The notes beneath the pieces were generated by a model. That model searched no databases. It had not been told where the DNA came from and worked only from the letters and a program-made list of their open reading frames with translations. Made by a program: the position numbers and the translations under genes. A DNA stretch of 40,569 bases from Gemmatimonadota bacterium (GTDB lineage: Bacteria; Gemmatimonadota; Gemmatimonadetes; Longimicrobiales; RSA9). Below are positions 17,006-24,159 of the stretch, one piece after another. The DNA is taken from positions 1 to 40,569 of the forward strand of contig JBDLIA010000024.1 in NCBI GenBank assembly GCA_039715185.1, written 5' to 3'. How positions within the stretch are numbered: the stretch's first letter is position 1; every line of letters starts with the position of its first letter.

Positions 17006-19156
17006 GTGGCGGCAGGCGCCGGCTCGGGCGGCGGGCACCAGCGAGGCCGCGACCTGCCCGTCATCAAGGGCCGCGGCACCAACGTCAGCCCGGCCGGGCG
17101 TTTCGAGCGCTACGCCTTCGAGGTAGACCCGGAATCGATCGACCCGGACGGCCCCGGCCCGGCCACCGAGCTGATCGACGACCCGTCCCGAAGCATAGTC
17201 TCGACCAACAACAGCCCCGACGTAGGTTTCGACGCCAGCGTGAACCCCTACAGGGGGTGCGAGCATGGGTGCGTCTACTGCGTGGACGGGGACACGCCGG
17301 TCCTGATGGCAGACGGCGCGACCAAGCCCATGGCGGCGATCGAGCCCGGGGACGCGATCATCGGGACGAACAGGGACGGCTGGTACCGGCGGTATGTGGA
17401 GGCCTCCGTGACGGATCACTGGAGGACGACCAAGGCGGCCCACCGCGTTACCCTGGCCGATGGCACGGAGCTGATCGCCGGAGCCGACCACCGGTTTCTC
17501 ACCCTGAGGGGTTGGAAATTCGTTACGGGCAGGTCACAGGGTGCGGGAAGACGTCCGCATCTGACAGCGAACGACAAGCTCCTCGGCACAGGTCGATTCT
17601 CCAACCGACCGGGCGGCGGCGAGGACTATAGACTCGGCTACCTGGCGGGCCTGATTCGCGGTGACGGCCGCCTCGCGAGCTACCACTACGAACGCGAGGG
17701 CCGCGCGCACGGCGACCAGCACCAGTTCAGGCTGGCGCTCGCCGACGATGAGGCCCTGGATAGGGCTGCATCGTTTCTGCGAGAGTTCGGAGTCGCGACC
17801 ATTCATTTCGGCCTCTCCGCGGCGACCGAGGCCAGGCGCCGGATCGACGCCATACGGACCAGCTCCCGCGACCTCGTCGATCGCATTCGACGCCTTATCG
17901 AGTGGCCTGCGGAACCGACTCCAGCTTGGTCAACGGGATTCCTGGCGGGCATCTTCGATGCCGAAGGAAGCTACTCGGGTGGGATACTTCGCTTTTCGAA
18001 CACCGACCCGCGGATAATCGACGCGACCCGGCGGGGCCTTTCCCGGCTCGGACTTCCGTACGTCGTGGAGGACGTTCGGCGGGAGCAGGGCCGGCAGGCC
18101 CGCGGCCCGCTGCGCGTGGTCCGCGTGCGCGGCGGACTGAAGAGCGCCCTGGCCTTCTTCCACGCCACCGGACCGGCGATCCGCCGCAAGCAGGTGATCG
18201 CCGGGAAGGCGCTGAAGAGCTCGGCGCCCCTCGGGGTCGTATCGATCGAACCGCTCGGCCGCCGCGAGCTGTTCGACGTGACCACCACCACCGGCGATTT
18301 CATCGCCGACGGAGTGGTGAGCCACAACTGCTACGCTCGCCCGACGCATGAGTATCTGGGCTATTCGGCGGGCCTCGACTTCGAAACGAAGATCCTGGTC
18401 AAGCGGGACGCGCCGGCGTTGCTGAGGAAGACGCTGTCGTCTCCGCGCTGGCGGCCGCGGCTGGTCGCGATGAGCGGCGTCACCGATCCTTACCAGCCGG
18501 CCGAGCGAAAGCTGCGCATCACGCGCGGGTGCCTCGAGGTGCTGAGGGATTTTCGCAATCCCGTCGGGGTCATCACCAAGAACCACCTGGTCACCAGGGA
18601 CGCGGACGTGCTCGCCGGGCTCGCGGTGCATGGAGCCGCGGGCGTCTACCTGTCGGTGACGACGCTGGACCGCTCCCTGCAGCGCGCCATGGAGCCGCGC
18701 ACGTCCAGCCCCGAGAGGCGCCTGGAGGCGATCCGTCGGCTGGCCGCCGCCGGCGTCCCCGTCGGCGTCATGGTGGCCCCCGTGATTCCGGGGCTGACCG
18801 ACCACGAGGTGCCGGCGATAGTGGATGCGGCGGCCGACGCGGGAGCGCGCTCGGCCGGCTGGATAATGCTGCGCCTGCCGCACGGAGTGAAGGAGCTGTT
18901 CGAGGATTGGCTCGAGGCCCACCTCCCGGACAGGAAGGCTCGCGTGCTGAACCGCATTCGCGAGGTGCGCGACGGAGTCCTGAACGACCCGAAATTCGGC
19001 CGCCGGCAGCGTGGCACGGGACAGTACGCCCAACAGATCGGCGCGCTCTTCGACGCCGCGGTGCGCAAGGCGGGCCTCCCGGGAATGCCCGACCTGTCTG
19101 CGGCCGCGTTCCGCGTGCCGGATCCGGCGGGCCAACTGGGTCTGTTCGGGGCCTGA
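17006..19156 (+). CDS. PA0069-type radical SAM protein interrupted by an intein
   Basis: A 716-codon gene; removal of the 350-residue intein leaves a 366-residue radical SAM protein. The N-extein (LPVIKGRGTNVSP, SIVSTNNSPDVGFDASVNPYRG) and C-extein (CYARPTHEYLGYSAGLDFE, MSGVTDPYQPAERKL, RGTGQYAQQ) match the PA0069/Rv2578c group, related to spore photoproduct lyase and often called SPL-family. The [4Fe-4S] motif CxxxCxxC consists of C85, C89 and a third cysteine, which is the first residue after the intein (codon 442). The function of the family is unknown; DNA repair is often suggested. The start is taken as GTG 17006, 2 nt after the M20 gene; no ATG is available close by. The frame is open through the whole intein with no stop, so precursor synthesis is possible. 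Confidence 0.92.
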   Translation: MAAGAGSGGGHQRGRDLPVIKGRGTNVSPAGRFERYAFEVDPESIDPDGPGPATELIDDPSRSIVSTNNSPDVGFDASVNPYRGCEHGCVYCVDGDTPVLMADGATKPMAAIEPGDAIIGTNRDGWYRRYVEASVTDHWRTTKAAHRVTLADGTELIAGADHRFLTLRGWKFVTGRSQGAGRRPHLTANDKLLGTGRFSNRPGGGEDYRLGYLAGLIRGDGRLASYHYEREGRAHGDQHQFRLALADDEALDRAASFLREFGVATIHFGLSAATEARRRIDAIRTSSRDLVDRIRRLIEWPAEPTPAWSTGFLAGIFDAEGSYSGGILRFSNTDPRIIDATRRGLSRLGLPYVVEDVRREQGRQARGPLRVVRVRGGLKSALAFFHATGPAIRRKQVIAGKALKSSAPLGVVSIEPLGRRELFDVTTTTGDFIADGVVSHNCYARPTHEYLGYSAGLDFETKILVKRDAPALLRKTLSSPRWRPRLVAMSGVTDPYQPAERKLRITRGCLEVLRDFRNPVGVITKNHLVTRDADVLAGLAVHGAAGVYLSVTTLDRSLQRAMEPRTSSPERRLEAIRRLAAAGVPVGVMVAPVIPGLTDHEVPAIVDAAADAGARSAGWIMLRLPHGVKELFEDWLEAHLPDRKARVLNRIREVRDGVLNDPKFGRRQRGTGQYAQQIGALFDAAVRKAGLPGMPDLSAAAFRVPDPAGQLGLFGA
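17279..18328 (+). other. Intein with LAGLIDADG endonuclease domain in the radical SAM protein
   Basis: A 350-residue in-frame intein. It begins with cysteine (CVDGDTPVLMADG, block A) and ends VVSHN, followed by cysteine as +1 nucleophile. Block B is present as IAGADHRFLT, but with Gly where the usual TxxH has Thr. Two LAGLIDADG motifs, LGYLAGLIRGDG and TGFLAGIFDAEGS, both retain their acidic residue, so the homing endonuclease may be active. The end has LFDVTTTTGDFIADG (block F). Removal joins CVY to CYARP and restores the CxxxCxxC iron-sulfur motif. The boundaries are given by the conserved terminal residues and by the extein alignment and should be exact. Confidence 0.93.
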
Positions 19157-19172
19157 GGAGGGAGCAAGCGAC

Positions 19173-19586
19173 ATGGCGGGCTACTCGGGCACACCGCTGC
19201 CGCGCAAGCTGGGCATCAAGCCAGGGCACAGGGTCGCGCTGCTGGGCGCGCCCGAAGGCTTCTCCGCGGCGCTCGGCAACCTGCCCGAGAGGGTGCGGAC
19301 CACGCGGCGCGCGGCCGCCGGACCCTACGACGTGATGGTGCTGTTCGCCGATCGCCGGTCCCGGCTGGCGCGGCGGATCGGTGCCGCGAAGGCGAAGCTC
19401 GCGCCCAACGGCGGGCTGTGGATCTGCTGGCCGAAGAAGTCGTCGGGCGTGCCCACCGACCTCGCGGACGGGGTCGTCCGGGAGGCCGGCCTCGCCTCTG
19501 GCCTGGTGGATAACAAGGTGTGCGCGGTGGACGACATCTGGTCGGGCCTCCGGTTCGTCTATCGTCTGGCCGATCGCCCCGGCTAG
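19173..19586 (+). CDS. DUF3052 family protein
   Basis: A 137-residue cytoplasmic protein from ATG 19173, with GGAGG upstream, 16 nt after the radical SAM gene. The sequence GYSGTPLPRKLGIKPGHRVALLGAPEGF, DVMVLFADRRSRLARRI, GGLWICWPKKSSGVPTDL and NKVCAVDDIWSGLRFVYR is typical of DUF3052 proteins, about 130-140 residues long, found widely in bacteria. Function unknown; no catalytic motif is evident. The spacing suggests cotranscription with the M20 and radical SAM genes. Confidence 0.88.
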   Translation: MAGYSGTPLPRKLGIKPGHRVALLGAPEGFSAALGNLPERVRTTRRAAAGPYDVMVLFADRRSRLARRIGAAKAKLAPNGGLWICWPKKSSGVPTDLADGVVREAGLASGLVDNKVCAVDDIWSGLRFVYRLADRPG

Positions 19587-19614
19587 AGCCGTGCTTCCAC
19601 CGACAGGCCGCCGG

Positions 19615-20451
19615 TCAGGGCGCCGAAACCGCCCAGAAGTCCATGGTGGCGGTGTCCGTGTTGCCTTCCGCCGGCCGCCGCGCGCGTTCCGCGTCGAAGC
19701 CACGGTTGGTGTCCAGGTCGAACACGGCGTGAATGGCCGTGGCTCGGGTCTCGTTCGCGAACAGCCTGTAGGTCTCGTAGTAGGTGGGGATCACCAGATC
19801 GTCCACGCGCGCGTACTCGGTGAAGACGTGGGCGTTCGGTCCCAGCGGCTGGCCGGGCACCTGCATCATGGCGGGGTGCGTGATGTTGAACTCTATCGCC
19901 CGCAGCAGGTGCGACTCGGGGTCGATGTAGAGCCGGTAGAAATCGCCCGGCATCACCGCCGACCGGGCGCCCTTGGTCATCCGCACCGTTACGTAGTCCG
20001 TGTCGTCGTTGGGCAGCCGGTGCGACTCGGGGGCCTCGATCACGAACGGCTCCACCTGCGTCTGGAACGGCATCGTGATGAAGCTGTAGGTCAGCCGCGT
20101 GAAGAACCCGGGCGGCAGCGGGAGCGGCCACCCCACGCTCCACACCTCCTGGCCGTCCCAACCCACGCGCGAGCCGAGCACGGGCCAGTCCAGGTACGCG
20201 CGCCCGGTGCGGACGTCGGTGGTCTCCCTCGACAGAAACGCCGAGTTGGCGTTGCCCACGAGCTTCGTGAAGAACATGAAATCGACCGTCTCCACGCGGT
20301 CCCACGCGGCCATGCCGCCGTGCGCCTCCACCATGCGCTCGACGACGGCGCGCGCTTCGTCGCTCTGGTAGGTGGGTGCGGACTGCGCCGCGAGCGGCAG
20401 GGCGACGACGGCCGCGGCGGCCAGCGCCAGCCTCGAGCTATTCGAGATCAT
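19615..20451 (-). CDS. Secreted protein of unknown function, lipoprotein-sorting (LolA)-like
   Basis: A 278-residue protein from ATG 20451, with AGAGGA 6 nt upstream; the frame is open further upstream, but the signal peptide (NSSRLALAAAAVVALPLAAQ) begins right here. The mature part starts with ARAVVERMVEAHGGMAAWDRVETVDF, followed by beta-strand-rich sequence with the pattern seen in outer-membrane lipoprotein-sorting-like proteins (FYRLYIDPESHLLRAIEF, DLVIPTYYETYRLF). No catalytic residues are recognised. The gene is convergent with the DUF3052 gene (28-nt spacer) and divergent from hemE, with 232 nt between them in which I see only the hemE promoter candidate. Confidence 0.75.
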   Translation of the reverse strand: MISNSSRLALAAAAVVALPLAAQSAPTYQSDEARAVVERMVEAHGGMAAWDRVETVDFMFFTKLVGNANSAFLSRETTDVRTGRAYLDWPVLGSRVGWDGQEVWSVGWPLPLPPGFFTRLTYSFITMPFQTQVEPFVIEAPESHRLPNDDTDYVTVRMTKGARSAVMPGDFYRLYIDPESHLLRAIEFNITHPAMMQVPGQPLGPNAHVFTEYARVDDLVIPTYYETYRLFANETRATAIHAVFDLDTNRGFDAERARRPAEGNTDTATMDFWAVSAP

Positions 20452-20645
20452 GGGTCCTCTGTGTCGTTCGGTGACGGAAGTAGCCGGCGCGCCGGAGATG
20501 GAGCGCTCGCGCACTAAGACGCGAAGTGTCGGGGGAGGTTGGCCGTGCTGGGGCCGGATCCTGGCCCGCCTGGGATGAAACCGCCGCTGAGCGGGACGAA
20601 CGAACGCGGGTCGCGCCAGTCACTCGCCGAAAGCGGGCCGCATCC

Positions 20646-20674
20646 TTGACGAGGTCTTCCGGCGCCGCGATGCT
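20646..20674 (+). promoter_or_regulatory. Promoter of the hemE-hemH operon, probably leaderless
   Basis: TTGACG (20646-20651), a 17-nt spacer and GATGCT (20669-20674). The -35 is good (5 of 6) and the -10 weak (3 of 6). The -10 ends 9 nt before ATG 20684, and no Shine-Dalgarno sequence is present. Confidence 0.45.
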
Positions 20675-20683
20675 GCGCGTCTC

Positions 20684-21763
20684 ATGAACGATCGCATTGT
20701 TCGCGCGCTGCGCCGCGAACCCGTCGACGCCACCCCGGTGTGGTTCATGCGGCAGGCGGGCCGGTCGTTGCCGCGCTACCGAGAGCTGCGCGGGGACGTC
20801 GGCATGTTCGAGATCCTGCGCGATCCCGAAGCCGCCGCCGAGATCACCCGGCTGCCGCTCGAGTACTTCCCGGTGGACGCGCTGGTGCTCTACAACGACA
20901 TCTCCACGCCGTTCTTCGGGGCGGGCCTGGACGTTGAGATCCACCCCGGGCTGGGGCCGGTCGTGGATCGGCCGATCGAGGGCCCGGACGACGTGGGCCG
21001 CCTGCGCGCGCACGACCCGCGCGCGACGATGGACTACATCATGGACCAGATCCGGCTGCTCGTGAGCCGGGAGAGCGTCCCGGTGCTCGGCTTCGTGTCG
21101 GCGCCGTTCACGCTGTGCACCTACCTCATCAAGGGCGCCAAGGCGCGCAACGTGGACGAGACCAAGGCGTTCATGTGGCGCTGGCCGGACGCCTGGGCCC
21201 GCTTGGCCGGCTTCTGGGCGGACCACCTGGGCGATTTCGCGGTCGCCCAGGCTGAGGCTGGGGCCGGCGCCGTGCAGGTCTTCGATTCGTGGGCGGGAGC
21301 CCTATCGCCCGGAGACTACGAGCGCTTCGCGCAGCCCTACACGCGGCGCATCCTGGAACGGCTCGCGGCCGCGGGCGTGCCCTCCATCAATTTCACCACG
21401 GGAAACCCGGCGCTGCTGCCGCTCGTGGCGGCTGCGGGCGGCGACGGGCTGGGGGTAGACTGGCGCGTGCCGCTGGATGAGGCCTGGAGCACGGTGGGCC
21501 ACGACCGCGCCATCCAGGGCAACCTGGACCCCGCGACGCTGGCCGCGGGGCGCGACGCGGCGCTCGCCGCCGCCGCGGACGTGCTGCGCCGCGCGGGCGG
21601 GCGGCCGGGACACATCTTCAACGTGGGTCACGGGCTTACCCCGGACGCGGACCCGGAGGTAGTGCGCGCGGTGGTAGACTTCGTGCACGAGAGCACCGCC
21701 GCGTCCCAGGTTCCGGCCGGGCGGGTCGCGTCGGGGCCAGCGGCCATCGGAGGAGAGTCATGA
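20684..21763 (+). CDS. hemE: Uroporphyrinogen decarboxylase
   Basis: Catalyses the fourfold decarboxylation of uroporphyrinogen III to coproporphyrinogen III in the cytoplasm. The 359-residue product has the N-terminal signature PVWFMRQAGRSLPRYRE with the substrate-binding arginines, LYNDISTPF with the catalytic aspartate, GFVSAPFTLCTYLIKG, VQVFDSWAGALSPGDY and FNVGHGLTPDADPE with the conserved histidine near the end. The length is normal. The C-terminus is slightly extended (about 20 residues, Ala/Gly/Ser-rich). The gene ends in ATGA, overlapping the start of hemH by 4 nt, so uroporphyrinogen decarboxylase and ferrochelatase are made together. The start is ATG 20684 without ribosome-binding site. 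Confidence 0.98.
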   Translation: MNDRIVRALRREPVDATPVWFMRQAGRSLPRYRELRGDVGMFEILRDPEAAAEITRLPLEYFPVDALVLYNDISTPFFGAGLDVEIHPGLGPVVDRPIEGPDDVGRLRAHDPRATMDYIMDQIRLLVSRESVPVLGFVSAPFTLCTYLIKGAKARNVDETKAFMWRWPDAWARLAGFWADHLGDFAVAQAEAGAGAVQVFDSWAGALSPGDYERFAQPYTRRILERLAAAGVPSINFTTGNPALLPLVAAAGGDGLGVDWRVPLDEAWSTVGHDRAIQGNLDPATLAAGRDAALAAAADVLRRAGGRPGHIFNVGHGLTPDADPEVVRAVVDFVHESTAASQVPAGRVASGPAAIGGES

Positions 21764-22854
21764 AGGTCGCCGTAATGGTGCTGAACTTCGGGGAGCCCGA
21801 GTCGCCCACGATGGAGGCCGTGGTGCCGTTCCTCGAGCGCATTTTCCGCATGAACGGCTCCCTCGACGCCGGCGACACCACGCCCGAGCAGATCGAGGCT
21901 CGCGCCAGGCGGCTCGCGGAGGCCCGGGCGCCCGGCCTCATCGAGGAGTACGAGGCGATAGGCGGATCTCCCCTGCACGCGCAGGCGCGGGAGCAGTCCG
22001 TTCTGCTGGGTGAGGAGCTCCGCCGCAGGGGGCACGACGCCGCCACCTACCTCGGCTACCAGTTCACCGACCCGAGCATAGCGGATGCCGTATCGGCCGC
22101 GCGCGCCGCCGGCGTCGACGTCGTCGTCGGCCTGCCCGTCTACCCCCTGTGCGGTCCGTCCACCAGCGTCGCGGCGCTCGACGAGCTGGACGGCGCGGTG
22201 AACGCGGCCGGCTGGGACGTGCGGCTCGCTCACATCTCGGGCTGGCACCGCCACCCGGCGTACGCGGACCTGCGGGCGCGCGCGGTCCGTGGAGTGCTGG
22301 AGCGCGACGGCCTGAGCCTGGCCGACCCCGGCACGCGCCTCGTTTTCTCCGCCCACGGCACGCCCATGAAGTACCTGCGCGAGGGCAGTCGTTACGACGT
22401 ATACGTGCACGACCACTGCCGACAGCTCGCGAGCTCGCTCCACGTATCAGAATATGAACTCGGATTTCAGAATCACTCGAATCGTCCCGTGGAATGGACC
22501 CAACCGGACATCGACAGGGTGATCGAAGAGGTGGACGCGAGCGCGGTCGTGGTCGTGCCCGTGAGCTTCATGCACGAGCAGTCGGAGACCCTCGCCGAGC
22601 TCGACCACGAGCTGCGTGAGGTGGCCGAGGGCCGTGGCCTGTCGTTTCACCGGGTGCCCGTTCCGCACGCCGACCCGGCGTTCATTGGCCTGCTGGCGGA
22701 TCTGGTCGAGGGCGCCCTGCACGGCGGCGCCGCCGCGGGCGAGGAAGTGGCGGGGCTACCTCTTCAGCAGTGCCGGTGTAGGCCGGATTCGAACACCTGC
22801 TGCATGAACGCGTCCCTGGAGCGCGCCGAGAGCCTGCCGCTTCCGGAGCTCTAG
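21760..22854 (+). CDS. hemH: Ferrochelatase with C-terminal cysteine cluster
   Basis: Inserts ferrous iron into protoporphyrin IX, the last step of haem synthesis. The 364-residue product begins at ATG 21760, preceded by GGAGGAGA in the end of hemE. Family features: VMVLNFGEPESP, GGSPL, GLPVYPLCGPSTS, ISGWHRHP, and VFSAHGTPMKYL with the active-site histidine, and the metal-site glutamate region EQSETLAELDHE. Four cysteines (338, 340, 347 and 348) near the C-terminus (QCRCRPDSNTCCMN) fit the [2Fe-2S] cluster carried by some bacterial and animal ferrochelatases; whether this protein has one is inference. Its stop codon overlaps the stop of the convergent oxidase gene in a CTAG. Confidence 0.96.
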   Translation: MKVAVMVLNFGEPESPTMEAVVPFLERIFRMNGSLDAGDTTPEQIEARARRLAEARAPGLIEEYEAIGGSPLHAQAREQSVLLGEELRRRGHDAATYLGYQFTDPSIADAVSAARAAGVDVVVGLPVYPLCGPSTSVAALDELDGAVNAAGWDVRLAHISGWHRHPAYADLRARAVRGVLERDGLSLADPGTRLVFSAHGTPMKYLREGSRYDVYVHDHCRQLASSLHVSEYELGFQNHSNRPVEWTQPDIDRVIEEVDASAVVVVPVSFMHEQSETLAELDHELREVAEGRGLSFHRVPVPHADPAFIGLLADLVEGALHGGAAAGEEVAGLPLQQCRCRPDSNTCCMNASLERAESLPLPEL

Positions 22855-24158
22855 GAAGCGCCGCTTCCCGGCTTCAACGTCTCGGCGAGGCTCGCGGCGA
22901 CGGCGCGCGCCTGGGCCAGGCGCCCGGGCACGCCAGGACGCGACTCCCAGTTCGCGCACGCGTGCACCCCCTCGGGCCACCGCAGTCCATCCAGCGCGTT
23001 CCAGGAGTGGTCCCAGGCGGGCATGCGCGTGCGCGCCACCGAGATCGGTTCCGCGGCGAGGCCCGTCACGCGCTCGAATTCCTCGCTGGCCAACGCCCCC
23101 AGCCGGTCGTCGGGCAGCCCCACCACGTCCGGCGCAGCCGCGCCGCCCAGGTACGCCGTGTACACCCCGGCGCGATCGGCGCCCGGGAACAGGGCGTCGT
23201 TCCAGGTGACGCCGCGGGTCGCAAGCGGCTCCCTGAAGGAGACCTGGTAGCCGAGCCCCCGCGGGCCGGAGCCGGCCGCGTCGGCGTCGGCCCCGTGCGC
23301 GGCGAGCAGATGGACGACGGCCAGGGGATTGTACCGGAGTCTGCCCAGGCGGGAGGCGACCTCGGGGTCGAGCCTGGCGACGAGGCCGCCCGCGACGTCC
23401 GCGGGCAACGTGAGGACGACCGCCCGGCAGCGGACCGGCCCGCCCGCGGTCCCGACGACCAGCTCGGCGCCTTCGCGCGTGATCGTCCCAGCGGCTTCGC
23501 GCAGCGCGAGCCGGCTCCCGGCGCTGCGGGCGAGGGCGTCGGTGAGGGTCTGCATGCCGTCGCGGAACGAGCAGGCCGCGGGCACCTCGCCGCTCCGACG
23601 AAGCAGCCACAGCACCACGCTGCGGCCGACGCCGAACTCGCTCAGCGTCCGGGCGAGCGCGAAGCGGGCGGGCATGTCGGTGGGCCGCGACGCGTACAGC
23701 CCGCCGTAGAGCGGGCCGAGCATGTCGTCGTACGCCTCGCGCCCGAACTTGCGGATCAGGAAGGCGCCCGCCGTCTCGTCGGGGCGCAGGCCGCCGGTGA
23801 GCGGCTCGAGCGCCATGCGCATCCGCGTGCGCCAGCCCAGCAGGTCTGAGCGCAGCACCTCCCGCGCCGTGGTGGGGACCCGCCGGAGGCGTCCTCTGGC
23901 GTAAACGAACACGGACAGGTCGTCGGGCGCGGGGATCAACTGATTCTCGATGCCGAGCTCGGCCACCAGCTCGCGCAGCGGCTGGGTCAGCCGGGTGCGC
24001 TGCGGCCCCCATTCCAGGACACGGTCTCGAACGCGTCCGCTGCGCACGATCCCGCCGGCCCGGTCGCCGGCCTCGAGGACGACGTGGTCCAGGCCGCGGA
24101 GGTCCAGCTCTCGTGACAGGGCGAGCCCACTGAGGCCGCCGCCGACGACGGCGATCAC
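22851..24158 (-). CDS. hemY: FAD-dependent protoporphyrinogen oxidase
   Basis: Oxidises protoporphyrinogen IX to protoporphyrin IX, the substrate of HemH, using FAD and oxygen. The 435-residue product starts at GTG 24158 with the dinucleotide-binding motif AVVGGGLSGLALSRELDLRG and EAGDRAGG. EWGPQRTRL, KFGREAYDDMLGPLYGGLYAS and the C-terminal GVHACANWESRPGVPG support the HemY-type (oxygen-dependent) assignment rather than the flavodoxin-type HemG. Many databases call the same family hemG. It starts 1 nt after the thyX stop codon, with no ribosome-binding site of its own, so it is probably translated by coupling with thyX. The gene is convergent with hemH and overlaps it by 4 nt. Confidence 0.92.
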   Translation of the reverse strand: MIAVVGGGLSGLALSRELDLRGLDHVVLEAGDRAGGIVRSGRVRDRVLEWGPQRTRLTQPLRELVAELGIENQLIPAPDDLSVFVYARGRLRRVPTTAREVLRSDLLGWRTRMRMALEPLTGGLRPDETAGAFLIRKFGREAYDDMLGPLYGGLYASRPTDMPARFALARTLSEFGVGRSVVLWLLRRSGEVPAACSFRDGMQTLTDALARSAGSRLALREAAGTITREGAELVVGTAGGPVRCRAVVLTLPADVAGGLVARLDPEVASRLGRLRYNPLAVVHLLAAHGADADAAGSGPRGLGYQVSFREPLATRGVTWNDALFPGADRAGVYTAYLGGAAAPDVVGLPDDRLGALASEEFERVTGLAAEPISVARTRMPAWDHSWNALDGLRWPEGVHACANWESRPGVPGRLAQARAVAASLAETLKPGSGAS

Positions 24159-24159
24159 G

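Noticed and set aside
22785-22794. GGATTCGAAC, which resembles a tRNA T-arm
   Set aside because: It lies inside the hemH coding sequence (codons for the cysteine-rich tail) and no D-arm, anticodon arm or acceptor stem surrounds it.
22851-22854. CTAG between hemH and the oxidase gene as a third site of the MITE-like element
   Set aside because: Only the four bases CTAG are present, formed by the two overlapping stop codons; no inverted repeat is attached. It may be regarded as an unoccupied target.
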